From Mariniblastus sp964414815 (GTDB lineage: Bacteria > Planctomycetota > Planctomycetia > Pirellulales > Pirellulaceae), in the NCBI GenBank assembly GCA_964414815.1, contig CAYPXY010000017.1:1-64000 (forward strand): a stretch of 64,000 bases of DNA, given 5' to 3'. The notes under the pieces were generated by a model, which was not told where the DNA came from, made no database searches, and worked only from the letters and a program-made list of their open reading frames with translations. Below are positions 1 through 7,091 of the stretch, piece by piece (position 1 is the stretch's first letter; the number at the start of each line of letters is the position of its first letter). The position numbers and the translations under genes are program-made.

Positions 1-34
1 TCCCTCATCCCTCATCCCTCATCCCTCATCCCTC
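1..34 (-). repeat. Heptamer array, unit TGAGGGA, 3' of flgH
   Basis: Nearly five tandem copies of a seven-base unit (TCCCTCA on the + strand) touch the flgH stop codon (TAG at 36-34). On the flgH sense strand the array has five GGG runs separated by ATGA, which fits a G3N4 quadruplex motif, and a TGA in every frame per 21 bases. It may extend past the window edge. Confidence 0.9.
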
Positions 35-669
35 TAATAAGGCCATACCTTGTTCAGTTTCCGCCCCAACCAGCCCTGGTTGATGAACTTCTGTTCTGCA
101 CCGGACTCGCCTGTTGATTCGTATCGAATATCCAGATTCGCGACCCGCTGAGACGAAATCGTGTTGTCTGGCAAAATGTCCGACGCACGAACGATTCCGG
201 TCAGCACCAGCCGTCGCAAATCGCCTTCCACATTGACATTTCGCGTTCCGGTAATCAGCAAATTTCCGTTCGGGTTCACGTCAACCACGGTCACTGTGAA
301 CTGGTCGATGAAGCCCCGCTCGGAACGAAACTGGCTGTTGCCATTGAAGTTGCGGGATGCCGCGGAGTCCTGGTCAAAACTCATTTCGCCGGCCTTGGCC
401 CCGAAGAACCCAGACAGGCCGCCGGAAACCCCCGCTTCGGAACTGGAACTGTTCTGCTTTTGCATCAGCCGTTGATCGCGATTTTGAACGGCGGACAACT
501 CGTTGATCTGGACAATCAGCAAGTCGCCGGGGCGACGGGCCTTTACGTCGGTAAACTGATTGACCAACGCAGGATCACGTCGCTGCCAAAGCGAGTTTTG
601 GCCAACGCAGGTTGTATCGTTGAGCAACCAAACACTGACGATCAAACCGGGCATCCACAAGCGTTTCAT
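34..669 (-). CDS. flgH: Flagellar L-ring protein FlgH
   Basis: FlgH forms the outer-membrane (L) ring around the flagellar rod. The 211-residue product has an N-terminal hydrophobic segment ending near Cys-Val-Gly-Gln, but the Asn-Asp-Thr-Thr-Cys context is a poor lipobox, so lipidation is doubtful. The body has the family pattern: a segment requiring removal of competing nucleases is absent, and the central run reading 'RPGDLLIVQINE' and later 'NGNLLITGTRNV' and 'GIVRASDI' match FlgH. An in-frame ATG lies five codons upstream (684), but AAAGGAAT sits seven bases before the ATG at 669, so I chose 669. It is the last visible gene of the leftward flgF-flgG-flgA-flgH run. Family assignment is firm; the exact start is an inference. 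Confidence 0.93.
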   Translation of the reverse strand: MKRLWMPGLIVSVWLLNDTTCVGQNSLWQRRDPALVNQFTDVKARRPGDLLIVQINELSAVQNRDQRLMQKQNSSSSEAGVSGGLSGFFGAKAGEMSFDQDSAASRNFNGNSQFRSERGFIDQFTVTVVDVNPNGNLLITGTRNVNVEGDLRRLVLTGIVRASDILPDNTISSQRVANLDIRYESTGESGAEQKFINQGWLGRKLNKVWPY

Positions 670-697
670 CGTTATTCCTTTCATTTGTGATCTCGTA

Positions 698-1681
698 TCA
701 CCGTTCGATGACGGCGGTCTCTGCGTCCATCAGGGTTGCCTGAATGGACTTGCGTGTCGTCGGGTTGATCAACTCGATCGTATCGCCGATCCGTCCGTTC
801 TGATTGGCTTTGGCTGCCTTGAGCGTGACAACCAGGTTGCCCTGCTTGATAACAATATCGACCAAGCTGTTGCGCCGCACATCCCAGTGGTGGGGACTGC
901 CGGGTTTCTCCTTGACGGCATTTAAGCTCACGAGCGTAAATGGTTGCAGGTCGCTTTGGGCGACTTTACCCACGACCTGATCGTAGGACGCAAGGTTCAC
1001 TTGCGACGTTGAAATCGGTCGGCGCACTCGCTCGATCATGGACTCTTCAATTCGCTCCCCGCGAGCGACGTTCTCCTTGAGCCTCACGACTTCGCGGAAC
1101 ATCGTCAGTTTGCACACCGTACTCTGATCGATCGAACGGCCAAACGAGTCAAAGTAAGTCACCTGGATGGCGCGTTGTCCGACAGGCAGTTCCACTGGCC
1201 ATTTGGCTTGCACTGATAGAGTTGCAATATCCAATCCGGACCGGCTGACTTGCGACTCGAGCGAGGTGATCAGTTGCCATTCGACAGACGACTCCTCGAG
1301 CGAGTAGGACGCCAGCAAATCGCGCAGCAGCAACTGCTCCATCATGCGATTGATATGCCCCGGTTCGACCTGATGAACCGTAATATTCGAAGGTTCGATG
1401 TGAAACGCGGAGCGGGAAATGCCGTCCAGGAGGATCCGGTAAGCGACTTGATCCGAGGCAAGCTGAATCGTGGTTTGGCTGGAGCCAAAATCCTCCAGAT
1501 CAAGTTCGGCGATGCGGCTTCGAAGATGAAAGTCACCGCCGGTCACTTCGGCAACATCCTGAATCCGCACGAGTTTGCGCGAGGTTGCGATGGAGTCGCT
1601 ACGGAACCGGATTTCCACCGTTTGCGCAGCGCAGTGCGGCGCTAAAATCAGGAGGGTCAATGATACAAGCCACTTTGTCAT
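698..1681 (-). CDS. flgA: Flagellar P-ring assembly chaperone FlgA
   Basis: FlgA is a periplasmic chaperone needed to assemble the FlgI P-ring. The 327-residue product begins with a signal peptide (hydrophobic residues 4-18, cleavage near Cys-Ala-Ala-Gln). The C-terminal third is an SAF-type FlgA domain: 'LKENVARGERI' near residue 200 and a final beta-rich part with 'GRIGDTIELINPTTRK', where the Gly-Asp-x-Ile pattern is typical. It is longer than enterobacterial FlgA (about 220 residues) because of an N-terminal extension. It lies 6 bp after flgG and 28 bp before flgH, so the genes are probably cotranscribed. Confidence 0.9.
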   Translation of the reverse strand: MTKWLVSLTLLILAPHCAAQTVEIRFRSDSIATSRKLVRIQDVAEVTGGDFHLRSRIAELDLEDFGSSQTTIQLASDQVAYRILLDGISRSAFHIEPSNITVHQVEPGHINRMMEQLLLRDLLASYSLEESSVEWQLITSLESQVSRSGLDIATLSVQAKWPVELPVGQRAIQVTYFDSFGRSIDQSTVCKLTMFREVVRLKENVARGERIEESMIERVRRPISTSQVNLASYDQVVGKVAQSDLQPFTLVSLNAVKEKPGSPHHWDVRRNSLVDIVIKQGNLVVTLKAAKANQNGRIGDTIELINPTTRKSIQATLMDAETAVIER

Positions 1682-1687
1682 TCTAAA

Positions 1688-2470
1688 CTATCTCAAAAGC
1701 TGACTGGTGTTGGACAGCATCTCATCGCCAGCGCGGATCGCGCGGGAATTGATCTCGTAAGCTCGCTGAGCCGTGATCAAATTGACCATCTCGGCGACCA
1801 CTTCAACATTGGAACCTTCCAGAAACCCTTGGCGAATCATCCCGATTCCTTCCTGACCCGCCAGACCGATAATTTCCGGCCCCGAGGCCGCGGTTTCTCT
1901 CAGCAAGTTGCCGCCCATCAACTCCAAACCCGCCGGATTGGAGAAACGAACCAACTGAATATTTCCGATGATCGACGCCACACCGTTTTGCGTGACTTCC
2001 ACTTGGCCGGTTTGGGAGATCGAAATACGCTGAGCATCTTGCGGGATCGTGATCGCAGGTTCGAGTGGCCGTCCATCGCCGTTGACCAGGAGCCCATTGG
2101 CATCCTTGTGAAAGGACCCATCTCGCGTGTACGCAAACGAGCCATCGGGCATGAGGACTTTGAAGAAGCCGACACCTTCGAGCGCCATATGGGTTTCTTC
2201 TCCCGTCTGCGAAATCGTCCCCTGTGTCCAAAGCGTGGTTGTACCCACCGGACGAACACCATTTCCGATCTGCAACCCGATCGGGGAAGTTTGTCCTTCC
2301 GACGTTGACGCGCCAGGCATTCTTGAGATGTCGTAAATCAGATCTGCGAACTCCAGATGATTTTTCTTGAAGCCCGTCGTGTTGACGTTGGCAAGATTGT
2401 TGGCGGTATTGTCGATCAGCAGTTCCTGTGCTCGCATTCCGGTCGCACTGGAGAAAAAGGCTTTCAGCAT
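1688..2470 (-). CDS. flgG: Flagellar distal rod protein FlgG
   Basis: FlgG builds the distal rod of the basal body. The 260-residue product has the usual family length. The N-terminus carries the conserved rod signature 'NTANNLANVNTTGFKK' (residues 21-36). The C-terminus has the matching helix 'VAEMVNLITAQRAYEINS' that pairs with the N-terminal helix. The gene sits between flgF and flgA in the common order flgF-flgG-flgA-flgH. No clear ribosome binding site is seen. Confidence 0.95.
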   Translation of the reverse strand: MLKAFFSSATGMRAQELLIDNTANNLANVNTTGFKKNHLEFADLIYDISRMPGASTSEGQTSPIGLQIGNGVRPVGTTTLWTQGTISQTGEETHMALEGVGFFKVLMPDGSFAYTRDGSFHKDANGLLVNGDGRPLEPAITIPQDAQRISISQTGQVEVTQNGVASIIGNIQLVRFSNPAGLELMGGNLLRETAASGPEIIGLAGQEGIGMIRQGFLEGSNVEVVAEMVNLITAQRAYEINSRAIRAGDEMLSNTSQLLR

Positions 2471-2510
2471 CGTTGGTTACCGTTTGTGAGAGGTGGTTCG
2501 GGAGTTAAAC

Positions 2511-3221
2511 TTAACTGCGTGTATTGGCCTGCAACGCATCTGAAATCGCGCGGATGGCTCGTTGCGAAGCTTCAAAATGCCGAGAGCAGACAATGAGACT
2601 GATCAATTCCGTGACCGGGCTGGCGTTGGACAACTCGCGAAAGCCTTGCACCACGCGAAATTCCTCGGCGGGAGCAACGGTCGCGCTTCCAGCGCGGAAG
2701 TAGGTCTGATTTTCCGATTCAAGCAAGCTGTTGTCATCGAACTCAACGACTCCGAGCTTTCCGATCGGTTGGCCTTTGCGAACCATCGCGCCATCCGAGC
2801 CGATCGACAACTCGTCCAGTGGCCCATCGAAAGTGATGGGCTGCTGGTTGTTATCGAGTATTGGAAACCCATCTCCATTGACCAATTGATTCGAATCGGG
2901 ATTTCGAAACAGCACTCCATTCCGCGAATACATCAATCCGTGCGCGCCCTGAAACACGAAGAATGCATCCCCTTGCAGCGCCATGTCCAGCGACCGCTCG
3001 GTCTGTTCCAGCCGCCCCGGCGAGAAATCGGCTTGTTGTTCCCCAACGATAGCCCCCGGTCGAGCTTCTCCGCTGCCCTGTGGATCGATCAACTCTGAAA
3101 ATCCCGACAATAGCCGCCGATGACCGGGCGTATTGAGGTGAGCCAGGTTGGATGCCGTCGACTCCTGGAGCCGAGTCAGCGCATCGAGCGCCGCAGCACT
3201 ACCGTAAAGACCGTTTAGCAT
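2511..3221 (-). CDS. flgF: Flagellar proximal rod protein, FlgF-like
   Basis: This 236-residue basal-body rod protein shares the FlgG architecture: an N-terminal helix with 'STASNLAHLNTPGHRR' (residues 21-36) and a C-terminal helix 'FEASQRAIRAISDAL'. Position directly upstream of flgG and divergence from the FlgG consensus (Ala-His-Leu in place of Ala-Asn-Val) favour FlgF. It is the first gene of the leftward flagellar run and diverges from fliM across 205 bp. Its start codon is preceded by a heptamer array rather than a ribosome binding site. Confidence 0.85.
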   Translation of the reverse strand: MLNGLYGSAAALDALTRLQESTASNLAHLNTPGHRRLLSGFSELIDPQGSGEARPGAIVGEQQADFSPGRLEQTERSLDMALQGDAFFVFQGAHGLMYSRNGVLFRNPDSNQLVNGDGFPILDNNQQPITFDGPLDELSIGSDGAMVRKGQPIGKLGVVEFDDNSLLESENQTYFRAGSATVAPAEEFRVVQGFRELSNASPVTELISLIVCSRHFEASQRAIRAISDALQANTRS

Positions 3222-3230
3222 TTTTGTTTG

Positions 3231-3251
3231 TTGTCAGTTGTCAGTTGTCAG
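3231..3251 (-). repeat. Heptamer array, unit CTGACAA, 5' of flgF
   Basis: Three exact copies of CTGACAA on the flgF sense strand (TTGTCAG on +) end nine bases before the flgF ATG. The remaining flgF-fliM gap (3252-3426) is A/T-rich and must hold divergent promoters, but I cannot name a convincing one. Confidence 0.9.
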
Positions 3252-3426
3252 CCCTCTTTCAGAAATCGGATAAAACTTGAAAGGCTGATAAGAAATTCCG
3301 ATTGTTCCTGTTGTATCAGCCCGTTTAAATCTGCTATCAGCCATCAGTCTTGTTAAACTTTGCGGGTTAGGCTAACTATTCCGCCTGTTCGGGTCGATTC
3401 AATAAACGAAGGAGCGCCCTCGTCCG

Positions 3427-4323
3427 ATGTCCGCAGACTATCCCATTTTTGATTTCGTCTCAGCCAGTCAAGTGGAGCGACCGCTGTCGCAGGCGCTCAA
3501 AATCTGGATGTCCAACTGCCAGAAACTGTTCAAGGATCGCTGGTGCGAATTTTCAGCCAATGAAATTCAAATCAGTCCGCTGCTGATCAACGCCTGGACA
3601 TTCGCAACCGTGCGCTCGAAGTGGACGCAGCCCTCGGTCGGTCTCCCGATCACCATCAAGTCCGCTCAACAGCCGGCCGAAATCCAGGGCCTACTGGTCA
3701 TCCGCCGAACCGACCTCATCATTTTGATGATGGAAATTCTTTCTGAAACGCTAGCAGAAAAACCACAGGACCGCGAACTGACGCACATCGAGTTGTCGCT
3801 CTCAGAATTGGTTCTCAAGAACGCGGTGACCGCCCTGAGTGAAGGCTGGCCTGCCAAGGAAACGCTGCCGGTTTCGACGGCGGCGCTGGATTTTGAACCC
3901 ACTTACAGTCGCATGTTTTCTCCGAAGAAAGAGATCATTTCTACGGGATTTGAGGTTCGAACCTCGGGCGGATCCGAGGCCGGACCCGCCGTACTGGAAT
4001 GGATATTTCCCAAGGATGAACTGGTGAGTTTGCTGGGAGTCGGATCGGTGCCGACTTCCGGCCAGAACACCATGAAAATCGACCCTCAAAGCGTTACCCA
4101 AATGAACGTCAATATTTCTGCCAGCCTTGGTACCGCAGAATTGGCAATGGGTGACTTGATGCGTTTGGCTCCTGGTGCTATTGTCCGCCTCAATCAACGG
4201 GTGGATGAGCCGTTGACGGTTTCGCTCAACGAGCAACCCAAGGTTCTTGCCTGGCCGGGCAAGAAACGAAACCGGCCGTGCGTGATGGTCGAAACCTGGC
4301 TGAACCAGACGACCCAGCCCTAA
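3427..4323 (+). CDS. fliM: Flagellar motor switch protein FliM
   Basis: FliM is the middle C-ring protein that links CheY-P binding to rotor switching. The 298-residue product has a CheC-like middle domain (about residues 60-210); 'RELTHIELSLSELVLK' corresponds to the conserved Arg-Glu-Phe-Thr segment of FliM. A C-terminal SpoA domain (about 225-290) contains 'GDLMRLAPGAIVRLNQRVDE'. The N-terminal EIDALL-type CheY-binding motif of canonical FliM is not visible. It starts the fliM-fliN-fliO set; fliN begins 23 bp later. AGGAG lies 13 bases before the ATG. A long FliN-like protein is the alternative. Confidence 0.82.
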   Translation: MSADYPIFDFVSASQVERPLSQALKIWMSNCQKLFKDRWCEFSANEIQISPLLINAWTFATVRSKWTQPSVGLPITIKSAQQPAEIQGLLVIRRTDLIILMMEILSETLAEKPQDRELTHIELSLSELVLKNAVTALSEGWPAKETLPVSTAALDFEPTYSRMFSPKKEIISTGFEVRTSGGSEAGPAVLEWIFPKDELVSLLGVGSVPTSGQNTMKIDPQSVTQMNVNISASLGTAELAMGDLMRLAPGAIVRLNQRVDEPLTVSLNEQPKVLAWPGKKRNRPCVMVETWLNQTTQP

Positions 4324-4346
4324 CCCAAATTGCATATCATAGACTG

Positions 4347-4742
4347 ATGTCAACGACCCCTGAAACTCAAGACACCGCCACGGCGACACCTGAATCCGAC
4401 GGAGATGTTGGAGTTCAGACGCCTGACTTCCAAAAATTTACCGACAGCTCGGTGGAACATGAGCGACAGGAAATCAGTTGTCTGGCGGATATCAAGGTGA
4501 CGGTATCGGCAGAGCTTGGCCGAACCGCGATTCCGATCGAGCGACTGTTGTCGCTTGGAACCGGGTCCGTGCTGGAACTGGATCGCTCGATTGATAGTCC
4601 GATCGAACTGATCGCCCAGGGCATTTCGCTGGCATCAGGAGAAGTGGTGGTCGTCGACGGCTGCTTCGCCATTCGCATCACCAATGTTTACCCCCGCAAC
4701 CGGCGAGGAGAGTCACTGAGCGTCGAACAAAAGCAAAAATGA
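4347..4742 (+). CDS. fliN: Flagellar motor switch protein FliN
   Basis: FliN forms the lower C-ring and helps dock export cargo. The 131-residue protein has a charged, poorly conserved N-terminal 45 residues and one SpoA domain (about 48-120), with 'LADIKVTVSAELGRTAIPIE' and 'VVVDGCFAIRITNV' matching the family. The ATG at 4347 gives a normal FliN length. Its TGA overlaps the fliO ATG (ATGA at 4739-4742), which suggests translational coupling. Confidence 0.9.
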   Translation: MSTTPETQDTATATPESDGDVGVQTPDFQKFTDSSVEHERQEISCLADIKVTVSAELGRTAIPIERLLSLGTGSVLELDRSIDSPIELIAQGISLASGEVVVVDGCFAIRITNVYPRNRRGESLSVEQKQK

Positions 4743-6118
4743 AACGGGTTTCGCTCCAAATCGTCAACGCGTTCCTGCTGATCCCACTTTGGGTGTCAAG
4801 CGGGAATCCGTGCGCGTTGGCCCAAAGCCCCCATTCAAACAAAATTCCACCCGAAGTGCTGCACGCCCTGATCCCAAATCAAGCCGCCTCCACACCGCAA
4901 ACCAATCATCCTTCCACGACATCCTATTTCGATGCGAGTACGCCCGAGATTGCTTGGGGAGCCGGAAGTTCTGACCGTCAGGATACTCCCGCCCGATTCA
5001 GCGACACGGTGTTCGACCAATTGGTTACCGATCAGGGCCTGCGAACCCATTTGCCTCACGCCGCCACTGCGACGTATGGAAATCAGACTTCCAAAAATCA
5101 CTCGGCACTGAATCAACTGCCCCTCAATCAGTCCTCCCCCAATCAATCGCCTCAAAACGTACCTCCCGTGATGACGGCGGAACAGTGGAAGCAACCATCC
5201 TCCAGTGACGAGCCGTTGGTACAGCCGGCCGCTCACGTCCGATCCTTCGGTGATGCGGCGCGGATTCTTCCACCGAGGGTGGCCATGAAAGAGCCAGCGA
5301 GTCTGCTTGATTCGGAACTTTTCAAGCCGATGCCTCATCAGCCGATGCCTCATCAGCCGATGCCTCATCGGGAGTCATCTTCGGATGATGAGAATCATGC
5401 CCCTCAATCGCTGACCTTGGCTGAAATGCTGGAGCAGTCCAACCGCGAGATTCGCGGGGAACCAGACTCGGCTGCGGAAGAATCTTATTTGCGTTCTTCA
5501 GCCCCAACCTCGGCGACCTCCAAGACGGCCAGGCGAACGATTGGCGAAAATTTTGCTTCGTCACCCGGTTTGGGAGAAACCATCCAGCAAATTGCAACCG
5601 GGCTTTGTCTAGTGCTGGTTCTGGGAGTCGGCTTCATTTTGGTTGCCAAAAAGCTCTATCGCAGCGCGGCGAGTAGCTCGACCCGACCTTCGAAAGTCGT
5701 ACGGCAGCCTGAACCCGCTTCGTTTCAGATTGCGTCCACGATCCGGCTCGATCCCAAATCGGCACTGCATCTGGTGGATGTGGCCGGAGAGCGGGTACTG
5801 GTCGCCACGGATTCCAACGGAGTCAAATCCATGCTGTCCCTGAGCCGGTCCTTTGATGCGTTGTTGGACGAAGCCGTCAACCGGGTCAACGAAGAAAACG
5901 AACAAGATCGTGAAATGAACGATGCGGGAACTTATTCGCCTGCCATGCGAACCGTGCCCAGTGGTCGCGAATCAAGGACCGAACGTTCCACCGGCAGCAG
6001 AAATGAGCCCCGAACCGTCGAGGACGTTGAAGCCGAAATGCGAAAGCAGTTAGCCGAGCTGTTGGGAGGTCAAGCGTTCAAGGATGTGTTTTTGAAACAA
6101 ACAGGAAGGGTCGCATAG
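4739..6118 (+). CDS. fliO: FliO-like flagellar export assembly protein, large
   Basis: FliO helps assemble the FliP pore of the flagellar export gate. This 459-residue product is several times longer than ordinary FliO. It has a signal peptide (residues 1-29), a long Ser/Pro/Gln-rich low-complexity stretch (30-280), one membrane helix (about 284-303, 'GLCLVLVLGVGFILVAKKLY') and a cytoplasmic FliO-like beta domain (about 325-380, 'LDPKSALHLVDVAGERVLVA'), then an acidic tail. Residues 197-211 are three tandem copies of Pro-Met-Pro-His-(Gln/Arg), encoded by a 15-base repeat at 5327-5371. Position between fliN and fliP supports the call. The role of the long outer region is unknown. Confidence 0.8.
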   Translation: MKRVSLQIVNAFLLIPLWVSSGNPCALAQSPHSNKIPPEVLHALIPNQAASTPQTNHPSTTSYFDASTPEIAWGAGSSDRQDTPARFSDTVFDQLVTDQGLRTHLPHAATATYGNQTSKNHSALNQLPLNQSSPNQSPQNVPPVMTAEQWKQPSSSDEPLVQPAAHVRSFGDAARILPPRVAMKEPASLLDSELFKPMPHQPMPHQPMPHRESSSDDENHAPQSLTLAEMLEQSNREIRGEPDSAAEESYLRSSAPTSATSKTARRTIGENFASSPGLGETIQQIATGLCLVLVLGVGFILVAKKLYRSAASSSTRPSKVVRQPEPASFQIASTIRLDPKSALHLVDVAGERVLVATDSNGVKSMLSLSRSFDALLDEAVNRVNEENEQDREMNDAGTYSPAMRTVPSGRESRTERSTGSRNEPRTVEDVEAEMRKQLAELLGGQAFKDVFLKQTGRVA

Positions 6119-6137
6119 AGTCGCATCAAGTGGGATA

Positions 6138-6285
6138 GGGAGTTGTCCCGGCATAACTTCCCGGTTTTATCAAGGTCAATCATAACCCGAAGCGTAAGCG
6201 AGGGACGGCATAACCAGACGGGAGTGGTCCCTCGCTTACGCTTCGGGTTGTGATGAAATGCGGAAGCTATTTCGGGACAGTTCCT
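6138..6285. mobile_element. 148 bp nested palindrome, copy A (MITE-like)
   Basis: The inner arms (about 6181-6205 and 6228-6253) pair as a roughly 22 bp near-perfect stem based on AACCCGAAGCGTAAGCGAGG. The outer arms (6139-6163 and 6261-6284) are an imperfect inverted repeat of GGAxTTGTCCCG. The same layout and length recur at 44888-45036. No coding capacity is seen. It separates fliO from fliP and may act as a hairpin in the transcript. Confidence 0.85.
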
Positions 6286-6362
6286 AGGCGTCCTCGTTCG
6301 CCTAAAAATGATACAAGATCTAACAAAACTAAGAATATAGGAGTAAAAAAACAAATCGAAAC

Positions 6363-7073
6363 ATGGATGTTTATTATCTGATCGCACAAACCAACAACCT
6401 TCCGGTTGATCTTGGATCCATTGAGAAATTGACGCCACCGCTTCAGGTCGCGCTGTTTCTCGGTGCGCTCAGTTTTGCGACCGCCGCATTGATCTGCTTG
6501 ACCGCATTTACTCGAATTGTGATCGTATTGTCATTCGTCCGCCGGGCCTTGTCGACGCAGGAGATTCCTCCGAATCAGGTGGTCATGGGGCTGGCCTTGT
6601 TTTTGACCCTGTTTGTTATGGCGCCGACGATTGAAGCGATTTACAACGAAGGCGTGCAGCCCTATCTGGCGGCCCAGCAAATGGAAGAGCCAAACGTCGA
6701 CCTGACACACGTCATACAGGTCGCCGCGCGAGAATTTCATGCGTTCATGCGGGTTCATACGCGGAAGAACGATCTGGCTCTGTTTGTCGAACTGTCGGAG
6801 ACCGATGTGAACATCGCGTATGAAGACGTTCCGCTGAGGATTCTGATCCCGGCCTTTATCATCAGTGAACTGAAAACATCGTTCATCATGGGATTTTGTA
6901 TTTATATCCCGTTTCTGCTGATCGACTTGGTCATCTCGACCGTCCTGATGTCATTGGGAATGATGATGATGCCTCCCGTCGTGGTTTCGACGCCCTGTAA
7001 ACTTCTGTTGTTCGTATTGGTGGACGGTTGGCACCTGACATCGCGGGCACTTGTTTCCAGTTTTGGGGTCTAG
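6363..7073 (+). CDS. fliP: Flagellar export gate protein FliP
   Basis: FliP is the main pore-forming subunit of the type III flagellar export gate. The 236-residue product has four membrane segments. Family signatures are 'LTAFTRIVIVLSFVRRAL' after the first helix, 'PPNQVVMGLALFLT', and the C-terminal 'LPFKLLLFVLVDGW'-like region, here 'CKLLLFVLVDGWHL'. The long cleavable signal peptide of enteric FliP is short or absent. A palindromic element separates it from fliO, so it may have its own promoter. flhA follows after 18 bp; fliQ and fliR, the usual next genes, are missing at this spot. Confidence 0.95.
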   Translation: MDVYYLIAQTNNLPVDLGSIEKLTPPLQVALFLGALSFATAALICLTAFTRIVIVLSFVRRALSTQEIPPNQVVMGLALFLTLFVMAPTIEAIYNEGVQPYLAAQQMEEPNVDLTHVIQVAAREFHAFMRVHTRKNDLALFVELSETDVNIAYEDVPLRILIPAFIISELKTSFIMGFCIYIPFLLIDLVISTVLMSLGMMMMPPVVVSTPCKLLLFVLVDGWHLTSRALVSSFGV

Positions 7074-7091
7074 CGATGATGGGGGTGAGCA

